A DNA stretch of 64,000 nt from NCBI RefSeq assembly GCF_000189755.2, contig NZ_KI912183.1, positions 2,358,257 through 2,422,256 on the forward strand, given 5' to 3'. How positions within the stretch are numbered: position 1 is the first letter of the stretch; each line of letters starts with the position of its first letter. Positions 9,186 to 17,298 of this stretch are shown here, in pieces. Below the pieces are notes generated by a model. That model made no database searches. It had not been told where the DNA came from and saw only the letters and a program-made list of their open reading frames with translations. This DNA comes from Desulfotomaculum nigrificans DSM 574. Its GTDB lineage: Bacteria > Bacillota > Desulfotomaculia > Desulfotomaculales > Desulfotomaculaceae. A program made the translations under genes and the position numbers.

Positions 9186-10289
9186 ATGAGTTTTTACGAT
9201 ATATACCAGTCATACCGGGAATTTGACTTTGCCGGCTTCTTTGCTGGCTTAACAGATCAGGATATAACCAGAATCATTTATAAAAACCGTTTGTCCGAAT
9301 TGGATTACCTGGCTTTGTTATCACCGGCGGCGGAATCACATTTGGAGGAAATGGCCCAACGGGCCCACCGTCTGACAGTACAGCATTTTGGCAAGGTAAT
9401 TTTCCTATATACTCCGCTGTACCTGGCCAATTACTGTGTAAACCGGTGTGTTTATTGCGGCTTTGCCGCGCATAACCAGATTCCTCGGCGCAAATTGACC
9501 CTGGCTGAGGTGGAAGAAGAAGCTAAACTTATTGCTGCCACCGGATTAAAGCATCTCCTAATTTTGACCGGTGAATCCAGGCAGCACTCACCGGTGAGCT
9601 ATATGAAGGATTGCCTGGAGGTATTGAAGAAGTATTTTTCCTCTATTAGTATTGAAGTATATCCCCTCACCGAGGAAGAATACGCTGAGTTAATTGCAGC
9701 CGGGGTGGACGGCATGACTATGTATCAAGAAGTATATAACCCGGAGGTTTACGCCGAGCTGCACCCGGCGGGCCCTAAGCGCAATTATCTCTTCCGGTTG
9801 GATGCTCCGGAGCGGGCCTGCCGGGCCGGCATGAGAACCATTGGTTTAGGGGCCTTGCTGGGACTCAATGACTGGCGTACCGAAGCATTTTTTACCGGCC
9901 TACACGCCAATTATCTGCAAAGCCGATATACCGACGTGGAGGTCAGCATTTCACCGCCCCGTATGCGTCCCCATGTGGGAGGGTTCCCACCCCGGGTAAC
10001 CGTGAGCGATAAAAACCTGGTGCAGTATATCCTGGCCTACCGGTTATTTATGCCCCGGGGAGGCATTACGGTTTCCACCCGGGAGTCAGAGGAATTAAGG
10101 AACCGGCTGGTTAAGCTGGGAGTCACCAGAATGTCCGCCGCGTCTTGTACCGCCGTGGGAGGTCGTTCCCATGCCGAAGGCGGTACTAACCAGTTTGATA
10201 TTGCTGATGAGCGGGATGTACCGGCCATGGTACAGATGCTTTATCAGCAGGGCTACCAACCCGTCTTTAAAGATTGGCAGCTACTGTAA
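9186..10289 (+). CDS. thiH: 2-iminoacetate synthase ThiH (radical SAM)
   Basis: Anaerobic tyrosine lyase that cleaves tyrosine to dehydroglycine for the thiazole ring. The radical SAM motif is CVNRCVYC (C84, C88, C91), and 367 residues is the normal length. ATG at 9186 is preferred over GTG at 9177 because GAGGTGA lies 5 bases before the ATG. Having ThiH rather than the oxygen-dependent glycine oxidase ThiO fits an anaerobe. Confidence 0.95.
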   Translation: MSFYDIYQSYREFDFAGFFAGLTDQDITRIIYKNRLSELDYLALLSPAAESHLEEMAQRAHRLTVQHFGKVIFLYTPLYLANYCVNRCVYCGFAAHNQIPRRKLTLAEVEEEAKLIAATGLKHLLILTGESRQHSPVSYMKDCLEVLKKYFSSISIEVYPLTEEEYAELIAAGVDGMTMYQEVYNPEVYAELHPAGPKRNYLFRLDAPERACRAGMRTIGLGALLGLNDWRTEAFFTGLHANYLQSRYTDVEVSISPPRMRPHVGGFPPRVTVSDKNLVQYILAYRLFMPRGGITVSTRESEELRNRLVKLGVTRMSAASCTAVGGRSHAEGGTNQFDIADERDVPAMVQMLYQQGYQPVFKDWQLL

Positions 10290-10300
10290 GGAGTTAAGAC

Positions 10301-10909
10301 ATGAATGAATTTGCGAAAGCCTTAGCGGTGGCTCTGGGGCCGGAAGGCTTAAACAAAGTACAGCGAGTTAAGATAGGCATTGCCGGTACCGGCGGCCTGG
10401 GTTCAAATTGTGCCCAGTTTTTGGTCCGCAGCGGCTTTAGAAAGTTCAGGCTGGTGGATTTTGACCGGGTGGAGTATAGTAACCTGAACCGGCAGTTTTT
10501 CTTTAACCGCCAGGTGGGGCAACCCAAGGTGGAGGCCCTGAAGCAAAACCTGCTGGAGATTAACAAAGATATTGAGGTGGAAGTGCTGCCGGCAAAAATC
10601 GAGGCTTACAATGTGGCCGAATTGTTTGCCGATTGTGATGCCGTCATTGAAGCTTTGGATCGGCCGGAGTATAAGAAGTTGGTGGTGGAGGCTTATCTTA
10701 ATTCCGGCAAACTACTGGTGGCCGCCTCGGGTTTAGCCGGCTATGGCAAAACTGATGGTATCACCATTCATAAAATTAAAGATAAATTTTTTATCGTTGG
10801 TGACCTGGTGTCAGAGGTCACAACGGACTGCCCTCCGCTGGCCCCGGGGGTAATTGTCACAGCTGCTAAACAGGCAGATGTGGTGCTCAATTATTTCTTA
10901 ACTAAATAG
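10301..10909 (+). CDS. thiF: ThiS adenylyltransferase, short ThiF form
   Basis: E1-like enzyme expected to adenylate the ThiS C-terminus. The nucleotide-binding GTGGLGSN starts at residue 29, and DFDRVEYSNLNRQ and the KVEALKQNLLEIN region match the ThiF/MoeB fold. At 202 residues it is shorter than E. coli ThiF, and no CxxC zinc pairs are visible, as in the short ThiF family 2 of clostridia. It ends the thi operon. AAGGAG precedes the ATG. Confidence 0.92.
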   Translation: MNEFAKALAVALGPEGLNKVQRVKIGIAGTGGLGSNCAQFLVRSGFRKFRLVDFDRVEYSNLNRQFFFNRQVGQPKVEALKQNLLEINKDIEVEVLPAKIEAYNVAELFADCDAVIEALDRPEYKKLVVEAYLNSGKLLVAASGLAGYGKTDGITIHKIKDKFFIVGDLVSEVTTDCPPLAPGVIVTAAKQADVVLNYFLTK

Positions 10910-10931
10910 CACATGGTTAAATCAAGAGGTT

Positions 10932-11161
10932 GACGGAGTATTCCCCTGGGTTAGCTGTTAGCCATTCGCCGTTTGCTATTTGCTTTTTGACTTTTAGGCC
11001 GTCCTCTTAGGTCCTGTAAAAGAAAAACATGACCGAAGATAACAGCTATTGAGGCTAAAAACAGGCCCTTTAAGAAATACCCAATAGGCTTATAGCGAAT
11101 GGCGAACAGCGAACAGCCAATAACCACTATAGGGAATACCCCTTAGCCAAGACTAACAGCT
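10932..11161. repeat. Modular intergenic repeat island 1
   Basis: The gap between thiF and rsmA is filled by family-1 repeat words. The left arm has GTATTCCCCTGGGTTAGCTG and a GCCATTCGCCGTTTGC segment; the right arm has GCGAATGGCGAACAGCGAAC and GGAATACCCCTTAGCCAAGA, largely the inverted complement. The arms could fold into a long imperfect hairpin. No open reading frame is credible here. Confidence 0.75.
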
Positions 11162-11187
11162 GACCGGAATCTTCCGGTCTTTCTTAT
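11162..11187 (+). terminator. Intrinsic terminator after the thi operon
   Basis: GACCGGAA (11162-11169) pairs with TTCCGGTC (11172-11179), followed by TTTCTTAT. It directly abuts repeat island 1. The two-base loop means the inner pairs probably open. Confidence 0.65.
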
Positions 11188-11261
11188 ATCCTCTTAAGTG
11201 TAAAAGACATAACGGGTATAATAATGGTATAAAATAAATTTAGAGAGGATCGGTAAATTCG

Positions 11262-12152
11262 TTGCGCGAATTAACTTCACCCACTACAGTCAGGGAAATT
11301 ATTAAAGCCCATGGCTTTAAAGTTAGAAAAGCCCTGGGGCAGAACTTTTTAATGGATGCCAACATTATCGATAAGATAGTACGGGCGGCTAACTTAAGTG
11401 AAAATGATTTAGCCTTTGAGATTGGGCCCGGCTTGGGTGTACTGACCAGAAGGTTAGCCCAAGAGGCGGGTAGAGTTTTAGCTGTAGAAATTGACCAAAA
11501 TCTGCTGCCTATTTTAAATGAAACTCTGGCCGATTTGCCTAAGGCCGAGGTTATTCAGGCCGATGCCCGGAAGGTGGATTTTGATCAATTGGCCGCAGAA
11601 CGGACCCAGGGGCAATTTGGCCCGGGTGGTAAGGCCTATAAACTGGTGGCAAATTTACCCTATTACATAACCACACCCCTGCTATTGCACCTGTTAACCA
11701 GCGGTTTTAACTTGGAGTTGCTGGTGGTGATGATTCAAAAAGAGGTGGCGGACCGGCTGCAAGCCAGCCCCGGGGGTAAGGATTACGGCAGTCTCAGTGT
11801 GGTGGTGCAGTATTATACGGTGCCGGAAATTGTCTGTAAGGTACCCAAAACAGTCTTTTACCCGGTCCCGGATGTGGATTCAGCGGTCATCAGGCTAACC
11901 CGCCGGCCGGTCCCTCCGGTGCAACTGAGAAATGAAGAAACCTTCTTTAAGGTCGTACGGGCAGCCTTTGGCCAACGGAGAAAAACCTTAATTAATGCTT
12001 TAACCGGTTCCGGGCTGGCCAGCAAGGAAACCTGGCTCTCAGTACTAAATGAAACAGGACTTGACCCCGCCAGAAGGGGTGAAACATTGTCTCTGGAGGA
12101 ATTTGCTGCTTTGGCGAATCAGTTCTGGCTGCTTAGGGAAGAAGCTTGGTAG
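11262..12152 (+). CDS. rsmA: 16S rRNA dimethyladenosine transferase
   Basis: Dimethylates the two adjacent adenosines near the 3' end of 16S rRNA during small-subunit maturation. The SAM motif EIGPGLGVLTRRLA, the catalytic NLPYYITTPLL and FGQRRKTLINAL are all present; 296 residues is typical. TTG start at 11262, with GAGAGGATC upstream and TATAAT-like sequence at 11217-11222. It begins the conserved rsmA-yabG-ispE neighbourhood known from B. subtilis. Confidence 0.96.
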   Translation: MRELTSPTTVREIIKAHGFKVRKALGQNFLMDANIIDKIVRAANLSENDLAFEIGPGLGVLTRRLAQEAGRVLAVEIDQNLLPILNETLADLPKAEVIQADARKVDFDQLAAERTQGQFGPGGKAYKLVANLPYYITTPLLLHLLTSGFNLELLVVMIQKEVADRLQASPGGKDYGSLSVVVQYYTVPEIVCKVPKTVFYPVPDVDSAVIRLTRRPVPPVQLRNEETFFKVVRAAFGQRRKTLINALTGSGLASKETWLSVLNETGLDPARRGETLSLEEFAALANQFWLLREEAW

Positions 12153-12163
12153 GCTATGGGGAG

Positions 12164-12312
12164 ATGCTTTGGGGTCTGGCTGTTGGCTATTAGCTTGTGG
12201 GTACAACAGGACCATTAAGGAATGCTCATTAGTCTAATGGCCAATAGCGGGACCCGGATGGAATACCCCTTAGCCCGGACTAATGGCTGACCCAAAAGAA
12301 ATGCCTGTAAGC
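12164..12312. repeat. Modular intergenic repeat island 2
   Basis: Contains CTTTGGGGTCTGGCTGTTGG on the left and GGAATACCCCTTAGCCCGGA on the right, with GGCCAATAGC between, the same words as island 1. It occupies nearly all of the gap between rsmA and the YkuK-like gene. Confidence 0.75.
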
Positions 12313-12325
12313 ACGGAGGCTCGCT

Positions 12326-12796
12326 ATGATTTTTATCAGCCCTTCCAAAGGAAAAATGAGCTTTGAAGAGATGATGCAGGACATATTAAATTATATTAAT
12401 GGACTGCCCTCTTCTTCATATAAAATCGTGGTGGGGACCGACTCGCAGGTACGTAAGGAAACCTGTTTGGTGACTGCCGTAATTGTGCATCGGAAGGGTA
12501 AGGGAGCCAGATTTTTTTACCATAAGAAGATACAGCGAAAAATTAAAAGCTTACGGCAAAAAATTTTTTATGAAACCTCCTTAAGCCTTGAACTGGGGGC
12601 CAAGATAACGAACTTTTTAGCCCAAAGCGGGCTGGATCAACTAAGTTTGGAAATTCATATTGACGTGGGCTGCCAGGGGGAGACCAGGGAATTAATTAGG
12701 GAAGTAGTGGGCATGGTTACCGGTAGTGGCTTTGCCGCCAAAATCAAGCCCGATTCCTTTGCCGCTTCCAGTGTAGCGGATAGGTATAGTAAGTAG
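12326..12796 (+). CDS. YkuK/DUF458 ribonuclease H-like protein
   Basis: 156-residue protein of the YkuK (DUF458) family, predicted to adopt an RNase H-like fold. The acidic positions in VVGTDSQVRK (near residue 38) and EIHIDVGCQGETRELI (near 110) are the expected metal-binding sites, and the C-terminal KPDSFAASSVADRYSK is strongly conserved in the family. Function is not established; a role in sporulation or nucleic acid processing is only inferred. ATG at 12326 follows CGGAGG. Repeat islands flank it on both sides. Confidence 0.85.
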   Translation: MIFISPSKGKMSFEEMMQDILNYINGLPSSSYKIVVGTDSQVRKETCLVTAVIVHRKGKGARFFYHKKIQRKIKSLRQKIFYETSLSLELGAKITNFLAQSGLDQLSLEIHIDVGCQGETRELIREVVGMVTGSGFAAKIKPDSFAASSVADRYSK

Positions 12797-12799
12797 ATG

Positions 12800-12930
12800 C
12801 TTGAAGGTATTCCATCCTTAAAACAGGACCCCAAATCAAATCCTCAAAGCCTAATAACTGGACCCCAGAGAATGACTCAGAAGGCGAAAAGCGAACAGCT
12901 AGACCCCAAAGAAATACCCTCAAGCAAACC
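12800..12930. repeat. Modular intergenic repeat island 3
   Basis: Contains GAAGGTATTCCATCC, GGACCCCAGAG, GGCGAAAAGCGAACAGCTAG and ACCCCAAAGAAATACCCTC, the family-1 words. A 122-codon open frame running through 12797-13165 consists largely of this repeat and island 4 and is rejected as a gene. Confidence 0.7.
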
Positions 12931-13012
12931 TGTGACATCTGGAAATCAAATGGCATATATTAAATTAACCAGGTGGGAAGCGACAGCAAGCGCAAATTGC
13001 TGGCACCCCTCA

Positions 13013-13036
13013 AAAAGCCCCAAAGTAGGGGCTTTT
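13013..13036. terminator. Bidirectional intrinsic terminator
   Basis: AAAAGCCCC and GGGGCTTTT form a perfect 9-base-pair stem around AAAGTA, with T-rich sequence on the right. It sits between the YkuK-like gene (plus) and the OsmC-like gene (minus), so it may serve both. Confidence 0.75.
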
Positions 13037-13049
13037 ACTTATTTGCACT

Positions 13050-13227
13050 TCTTTGGGGTCTTGCTGTTAGTCTTGGCTAAAGGGTATTCCACCTGGGTCC
13101 TGCTGTTAGCTGTTAGACTAATGGGTATTCCTCGGGGGTCCGGCCGTCGGCTCTCAGCCATCTGACAGCCAACACAGCCAACGGCCAATAGCTAATAGCG
13201 GACCCCAGAGGAATACCTTTAAGCCAA
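13050..13227. repeat. Modular intergenic repeat island 4, tandem units
   Basis: Shows about 40-base tandem periodicity. GGGGTCTTGCTGTTAGTC...GGGTATTCCACCT is followed by GGGTCCTGCTGTTAGC...GGGTATTCCTCG and then GGGGTCCGGCCGTCGGC. The right end returns in inverted form (GGACCCCAGAGGAATACC) and runs into the stop codon of the minus-strand OsmC-like gene at 13219-13221. Confidence 0.75.
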
Positions 13228-13665
13228 ATACCCTTTCTCCGGGAAACGCTGGCCGTTAAGTTCAAAGGCAAAAACAATAGAACTTACTTTGTTCAGATTA
13301 TTGGCCACGGAGCAGTATTTTTCTTGGGACAGTCTGATGGCCCGTTCTACCTTGTCCGGGGTTAACTGGGCTCCTTTTAAGGAATATAACAGGCGAATGT
13401 CTGTGAAGAATTTGGGGTCCACTTCGGCCCGGTCACCCTCCACTGCCACCGAAAACTCATCTATGGTTAAGTGCATTTTCTCCAAAATATGTACCACATC
13501 TATACCGCTGCAGCCGGCCAGAGCCATTAACAGCATTTCGGTAGGTCTGGGCCCCCTGTCGGTACCTCCTATTTCCTTGCCGGTGTCCATAATTACCCGG
13601 TGATTAGAACCGCTGATACCTTCAAAACACATGCCACCCTGCCAGGTTACAGTCCCTTTAAACAT
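13219..13665 (-). CDS. OsmC/Ohr-family protein
   Basis: 148-residue member of the OsmC superfamily, which reduces organic hydroperoxides through paired cysteines. The TDRGPRPTEMLLMALAGCSGIDV segment carries the first conserved cysteine (C53 region), and the second lies in EKYCSVANNLNK. The spacing fits the YhfA/OsmC subgroup rather than Ohr. It starts with an ATG read from 13665, preceded on its strand by a GGAGGAATTT ribosome binding site. Its stop codon lies within repeat island 4. The gene is divergent from yabG. Confidence 0.88.
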   Translation of the reverse strand: MFKGTVTWQGGMCFEGISGSNHRVIMDTGKEIGGTDRGPRPTEMLLMALAGCSGIDVVHILEKMHLTIDEFSVAVEGDRAEVDPKFFTDIRLLYSLKGAQLTPDKVERAIRLSQEKYCSVANNLNKVSSIVFAFELNGQRFPEKGYLA

Positions 13666-13797
13666 TTGTGAAATTCCTCCTTCATCATCATCATTTATTT
13701 CCCAATTTTACAACATTGACGCCAACATTGGCAATCAATCACACCCTTTCTACCTCTTACATAAGATGAAGCAAAGCTATGAAAGGGGGGTAGGGTG

Positions 13798-14709
13798 ATG
13801 TCCAAAATACAAGAGGGCGATATAGTTGCCCGCCGGTCATATAGTCGTGACGTTTTCTTTAAAGTACAATCCATCTACCAGGGGGAGGATGGCAAAACCT
13901 ATGCCATGCTCAAAGGTCTGGATATCAGATTATTTGCCAGCTCCCTGGTTGACGATTTGGTAAAAATTGATGCTAAAGAAGTGGCTGCTTATTGGACCAA
14001 TACCCTGAGAAAAAATGCTGAGGTTATGGACCGGGTCATGAGACGCCGGATGGAAGAGAGAGGTAAGAGGTTAAAAAGGTGTACTGATGGAGTTTGTTTA
14101 ATCCGGGGTGCCGGGGATGAGAAGGTCAGTCCAACTGATGTCGAGGGTTTTGATGTGCCCGGTACAGTACTGCACCTAGACGGAGATAAAGATTACCTCG
14201 ATCTTTGTATGACCACTTACAAAAACCTGTCTATTCCAGCCTACGGATATGCCATAGACGAAGAAGATCAACCTAAAAGGATAGCAGAGCTGTTGCAAAA
14301 ACATTACCCTGATATCCTGGTACTTACCGGGCATGACGGCATTAAAAAAGGGGCCAAGGATCTAACTGATATAAACAACTACCATAACAGTAAGTATTTT
14401 ATTGAAGCTGTTAAAATAGCCAGGACTTTTGAAAAAAGTCGGGATGACCTGGTGATTTTTGCCGGCGCTTGTCAATCCTGCTATGAGGCCATTTTAAGAG
14501 CCGGTGCCAACTTTGCCAGCTCGCCCAAGCGGGTATTAATTCATGCCTTTGATCCTGTTTTTGTGGTAGAGAAAATTGCCTACACCTCCATCCACGACCC
14601 CATTGCCATCCGGGACATTATTTCCAGCACCATCACCGGCTTTGACGGCATTGGCGGTGTGGAAACCCGGGGGAAGCATCGCCTGGGCGTGCCCAGAACC
14701 GAATATTAA
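13798..14709 (+). CDS. yabG: Sporulation-specific protease YabG
   Basis: Cysteine-type protease that trims spore coat proteins in the mother cell; in B. subtilis it is sigma-K dependent. The N-terminal GDIVARRSYSRDVFFKV, the central VLTGHDGIKKG, and AGACQSCYEAILRAGANFASSP with conserved cysteines are characteristic of YabG. It has about 303 residues. ATG at 13798 (or GTG at 13795) follows GGGGGG. Upstream, CATAAGATG at 13760 with AC 17 bases earlier is one base off the sigma-K consensus, which agrees with the known regulation but is only suggestive. Confidence 0.95.
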   Translation: MSKIQEGDIVARRSYSRDVFFKVQSIYQGEDGKTYAMLKGLDIRLFASSLVDDLVKIDAKEVAAYWTNTLRKNAEVMDRVMRRRMEERGKRLKRCTDGVCLIRGAGDEKVSPTDVEGFDVPGTVLHLDGDKDYLDLCMTTYKNLSIPAYGYAIDEEDQPKRIAELLQKHYPDILVLTGHDGIKKGAKDLTDINNYHNSKYFIEAVKIARTFEKSRDDLVIFAGACQSCYEAILRAGANFASSPKRVLIHAFDPVFVVEKIAYTSIHDPIAIRDIISSTITGFDGIGGVETRGKHRLGVPRTEY

Positions 14710-14769
14710 GTACCCCTTCCTAAATATCTGCATATGATGGTCTAGGAATTTTTAGGGAGGGATTCCTTT

Positions 14770-15774
14770 ATGGATAATTATTTAAAAACCCTGACAAGGG
14801 TCCGCTGGCGGCTATTGGGTTTTAAAAATGTGGTGGGTGTGGGCGTAGGGTATAAACATGTTGGCATGAGTCGTACCGAAAGGCCGGCCATTATCGTCTT
14901 TGTATCTAAAAAAGAAGCCCCGGAAAACCTTAGCCGGGAGCAAACCGTACCGATTAAAATTAACGGGTTGGAAACAGATGTGATTGAAATTGGCGAGGTT
15001 CGTTTTTTAGAGGAAAGAACCCAGTTAGTTAGACCGGCTCAACCGGGGATTAGTATTGGCCATTACCGCATAACTGCCGGTACCTTCGGGGCAGTGGTCA
15101 GGGATAGGCATACCGGGGAAAAGTTAATTTTATCCAACAATCATATTCTGGCCAATGCCACCAGCGGCAATGATGGCAGGGCAGCCATCGGCGATCCCAT
15201 ACTGCAACCGGGTGAATATGACGGGGGCAGCAAGGATGACCGCATTGCCACTTTGTTAAGGTATATTCCTATACAGAAAGGGGAGGTACCGGCCACCTGT
15301 CCCGTGGCCAACGGGGCGGCCAGACTGGCCAATATGTTTGTGCACGCTGTCCGGCCTAATTACCAACTGAAATTTTTTAAACGGGGCGGTGCTGCCAATA
15401 TTGTGGATTGCGCGGTGGCCCGCCCGCTGCGCCCGGATTTGATAACCGAGGAAATCCTGGGCCTGGGGCTGGTGCAGGGTGTGGCTGAGGCTAAACTTGG
15501 CATGAAGGTAGTAAAAAGCGGCAGAACCAGCGGTATTACCAGGGGAACGGTAACTGCCGTAGGGGTAACCCTGGATGTTAAACTGGACGACAACACTTCC
15601 GCCCATTTCAGCGACCAGGTTGTGACAGATATGAAATCCCAGGGCGGCGACAGCGGTTCGCTGGTGCTGACAGAGGGCAATAAAGCGGTGGGTCTGTTGT
15701 TTGCCGGCTCCGACCGGGTAACGGTCTTTAACCATATTCAAACTGTCCTGGACAAATTAAACGTTGAGTTTTAG
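14770..15774 (+). CDS. Trypsin-like serine protease domain protein
   Basis: 334-residue protein with a chymotrypsin-fold pattern. The histidine is in LSNNHILAN (H125), the aspartate is D213 in IVDCAVARPL (or D157 in DDRIATLL), and the serine is in GGDSGSLV (S295). The N-terminal 80 residues, with FKNVVGVGVGYKHVG, resemble the propeptide-like region seen in related clostridial proteins. There is no signal peptide, so it may act inside the cell or on the forespore or mother-cell side. GGGAGGG precedes the ATG. It follows yabG by 60 bases. Substrate unknown. Confidence 0.75.
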   Translation: MDNYLKTLTRVRWRLLGFKNVVGVGVGYKHVGMSRTERPAIIVFVSKKEAPENLSREQTVPIKINGLETDVIEIGEVRFLEERTQLVRPAQPGISIGHYRITAGTFGAVVRDRHTGEKLILSNNHILANATSGNDGRAAIGDPILQPGEYDGGSKDDRIATLLRYIPIQKGEVPATCPVANGAARLANMFVHAVRPNYQLKFFKRGGAANIVDCAVARPLRPDLITEEILGLGLVQGVAEAKLGMKVVKSGRTSGITRGTVTAVGVTLDVKLDDNTSAHFSDQVVTDMKSQGGDSGSLVLTEGNKAVGLLFAGSDRVTVFNHIQTVLDKLNVEF

Positions 15775-15780
15775 GATATT

Positions 15781-15812
15781 ACCCCCGGGACGAAAAATTC
15801 CGGGGGTTTGTT
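15781..15812 (+). terminator. Intrinsic terminator
   Basis: ACCCCCGGGA pairs with TTCCGGGGGT (one G-T pair) and is followed by TTGTTCC. It ends the yabG-protease unit. Confidence 0.75.
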
Positions 15813-15914
15813 CCGTGGTAATATATGACATGGGTGCTTAAAAATAAGTTATGCTCCAGAAAATTGGACAACCTCCTAAATCAGTTAATCAGTTCAATAA
15901 TTAGCTGGAATTAC

Positions 15915-15940
15915 GCCTTTTGTCAAAAAAGGCATTTTTT
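15915..15940 (+). terminator. T-rich hairpin before the c-di-AMP riboswitch
   Basis: GCCTTTT pairs with AAAAGGC around GTCAA, followed by ATTTTTTG. It looks like an intrinsic terminator, but no gene lies directly upstream; it might insulate the riboswitch transcript. Confidence 0.5.
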
Positions 15941-15979
15941 GTGTATAGTTAGAGCAGGCCTTACTGGTCATACCAGCTA

Positions 15980-16094
15980 AGGCTAAATCTACTAAATGCC
16001 GAATCCCGTAACGGGTACGGAGGAACCGTTCTTGGGGTGAATCCTTTTTAGGTAGGGTTATCCTTGCCCGAACCCGTCAGCTAACTCCGGAGGC
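15980..16094 (+). promoter_or_regulatory. c-di-AMP riboswitch (ydaO/yuaA type)
   Basis: The conserved segments appear in order: GCCGAATCC near 15998, GGGGTGAATCC near 16033, TAGGTAGGG, and CCCGAACCCGTCAGCTAAC near 16067, followed by GGAGGC. These match the ydaO-yuaA aptamer core as I know it. It ends 4 bases before the ribosome binding site of the CAP-protein gene. Known members usually switch genes off when cyclic di-AMP is high and often control cell-wall proteins. Confidence 0.88.
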
Positions 16095-16115
16095 AAAAAG
16101 GAGAGGATGGAAAAA

Positions 16116-17102
16116 ATGCATTATCGTCTCAAAAGGATCTCGGTGTTCCTGGCTACCCTGTTCATGTTGACCCTCATGTTGCCCCTGATGGCCCCGCAGG
16201 CTGCTCTGGCTGCGGCCGGTGATGACCAGGACATGGTCGCCTTAGTTAACCAGAGCCGGGCTAAGGCAGGGCTCCCCGCACTGACCTACGATCGCGACTT
16301 ATCTATTCAGGCTGCCAAAAACCTGGATTATTATCAATCAACCGGTAAAATTCCCAGCTCTGCTACCCTTTATCAAATAGCTCAAAGCAATGGCTACAGT
16401 TCTCTAGGCCAAACTATTGTTACCGGCAGTACTGTTCAGGCCATGGTAGATAAACAGTTGAAGTACTATGGCAGCCGTTCTATTTTAAATAGCAAATACA
16501 ACCGTATTGGTCTGGTTATTGCCGACACCTCATATGGTAAGCTTTGTGTACAACTGCTGGCCTATAAGCAGGAAACCCAGGCTCAACCGGCTCCCCGGCC
16601 CGCGCCTGCACCGCAGCCTGCACCAGCGCCGGCTTCCCAACCTGAGCCGACTCCTGCCCCGGCACCGCAACCAGCACCCACTCCGGCACCTGCTCCACAG
16701 CCTGCTTCCTTTATGAATAAGCTGCAGCAGCAAGTGGTGGATCTGGTTAACGCCGAGCGGGCTAAATATGGCCTGCCGCCCCTGGTGGCCAAACAAGACC
16801 TGACCAATGTGGCCCAGTTAAAGGCCCAGGATATGTACCAAAACAAATATTTTTCTCATACTTCCCCCACTTACGGTTCTCCCTTTGATATGATGCGTAA
16901 GTATGGCATTAGCTACACCTACGCCGGCGAGAACATCGCTATGGGACAAACCACCGCCCAGCAGGTTATGAATGATTGGATGAACAGTGAGGGTCACCGG
17001 GCTAACATCCTAAACCCGAACTATACTGAGATCGGGGTGGGTGTTGCCCCAAGTTATACCGGTTACGGATACACTTGGGTGCAGGAATTTGTCCGTAGAT
17101 AG
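16116..17102 (+). CDS. Secreted protein with two CAP/SCP domains
   Basis: Signal peptide (about residues 1-30, ending AALAAAG), then a degenerate CAP-like domain (about 35-160; VNQSRAKAGLPAL but no active-site histidines). A Pro-Ala linker of PAP/QPAP repeats follows (about 162-200), and then a complete C-terminal CAP domain with VNAERAKYGLPPL, FSHTSP, GENIAMG and SEGHRANILNPNYTEIG. CAP proteins of this kind (YkwD-like) are secreted and wall-associated. ATG at 16116 is preferred over 16107 because AAGGAGAGG then has normal spacing. It is controlled by the c-di-AMP riboswitch directly upstream. Confidence 0.88.
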   Translation: MHYRLKRISVFLATLFMLTLMLPLMAPQAALAAAGDDQDMVALVNQSRAKAGLPALTYDRDLSIQAAKNLDYYQSTGKIPSSATLYQIAQSNGYSSLGQTIVTGSTVQAMVDKQLKYYGSRSILNSKYNRIGLVIADTSYGKLCVQLLAYKQETQAQPAPRPAPAPQPAPAPASQPEPTPAPAPQPAPTPAPAPQPASFMNKLQQQVVDLVNAERAKYGLPPLVAKQDLTNVAQLKAQDMYQNKYFSHTSPTYGSPFDMMRKYGISYTYAGENIAMGQTTAQQVMNDWMNSEGHRANILNPNYTEIGVGVAPSYTGYGYTWVQEFVRR

Positions 17103-17174
17103 ACAGTTGACCACCTGTTCCGCAAAAGTGGACAGACATAATTACTTGTACAATTACATTTACCAAGAAACACC

Positions 17175-17207
17175 AACAGGAGGATATATTTCCTCCTGTT
17201 TTTTTAC
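17175..17207 (+). terminator. Strong intrinsic terminator
   Basis: AACAGGAGGA (17175-17184) pairs perfectly with TCCTCCTGTT (17191-17200), followed by a T-run. It ends the CAP-protein transcript. Confidence 0.92.
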
Positions 17208-17298
17208 TATTTCTTAAGGATTGACCACATTTTCAGCACATTTCTCCAGCCAATCCAATATATATATAAGGAGATATTCTGAAAGGAGGCTAAGATTA

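Noticed and set aside
12797-13165. 122-codon open frame after the YkuK-like gene
   Set aside because: It is made largely of repeat islands 3 and 4, crosses a perfect terminator hairpin and has no ribosome binding site or protein-like composition.
15850-17142. TCCAGAAAATTGGACAAC and TCCGCAAAAGTGGACAGA flanking the CAP gene as mobile-element ends
   Set aside because: They point the same way, match at only about 13 of 18 bases and no transposase remnant lies between them.
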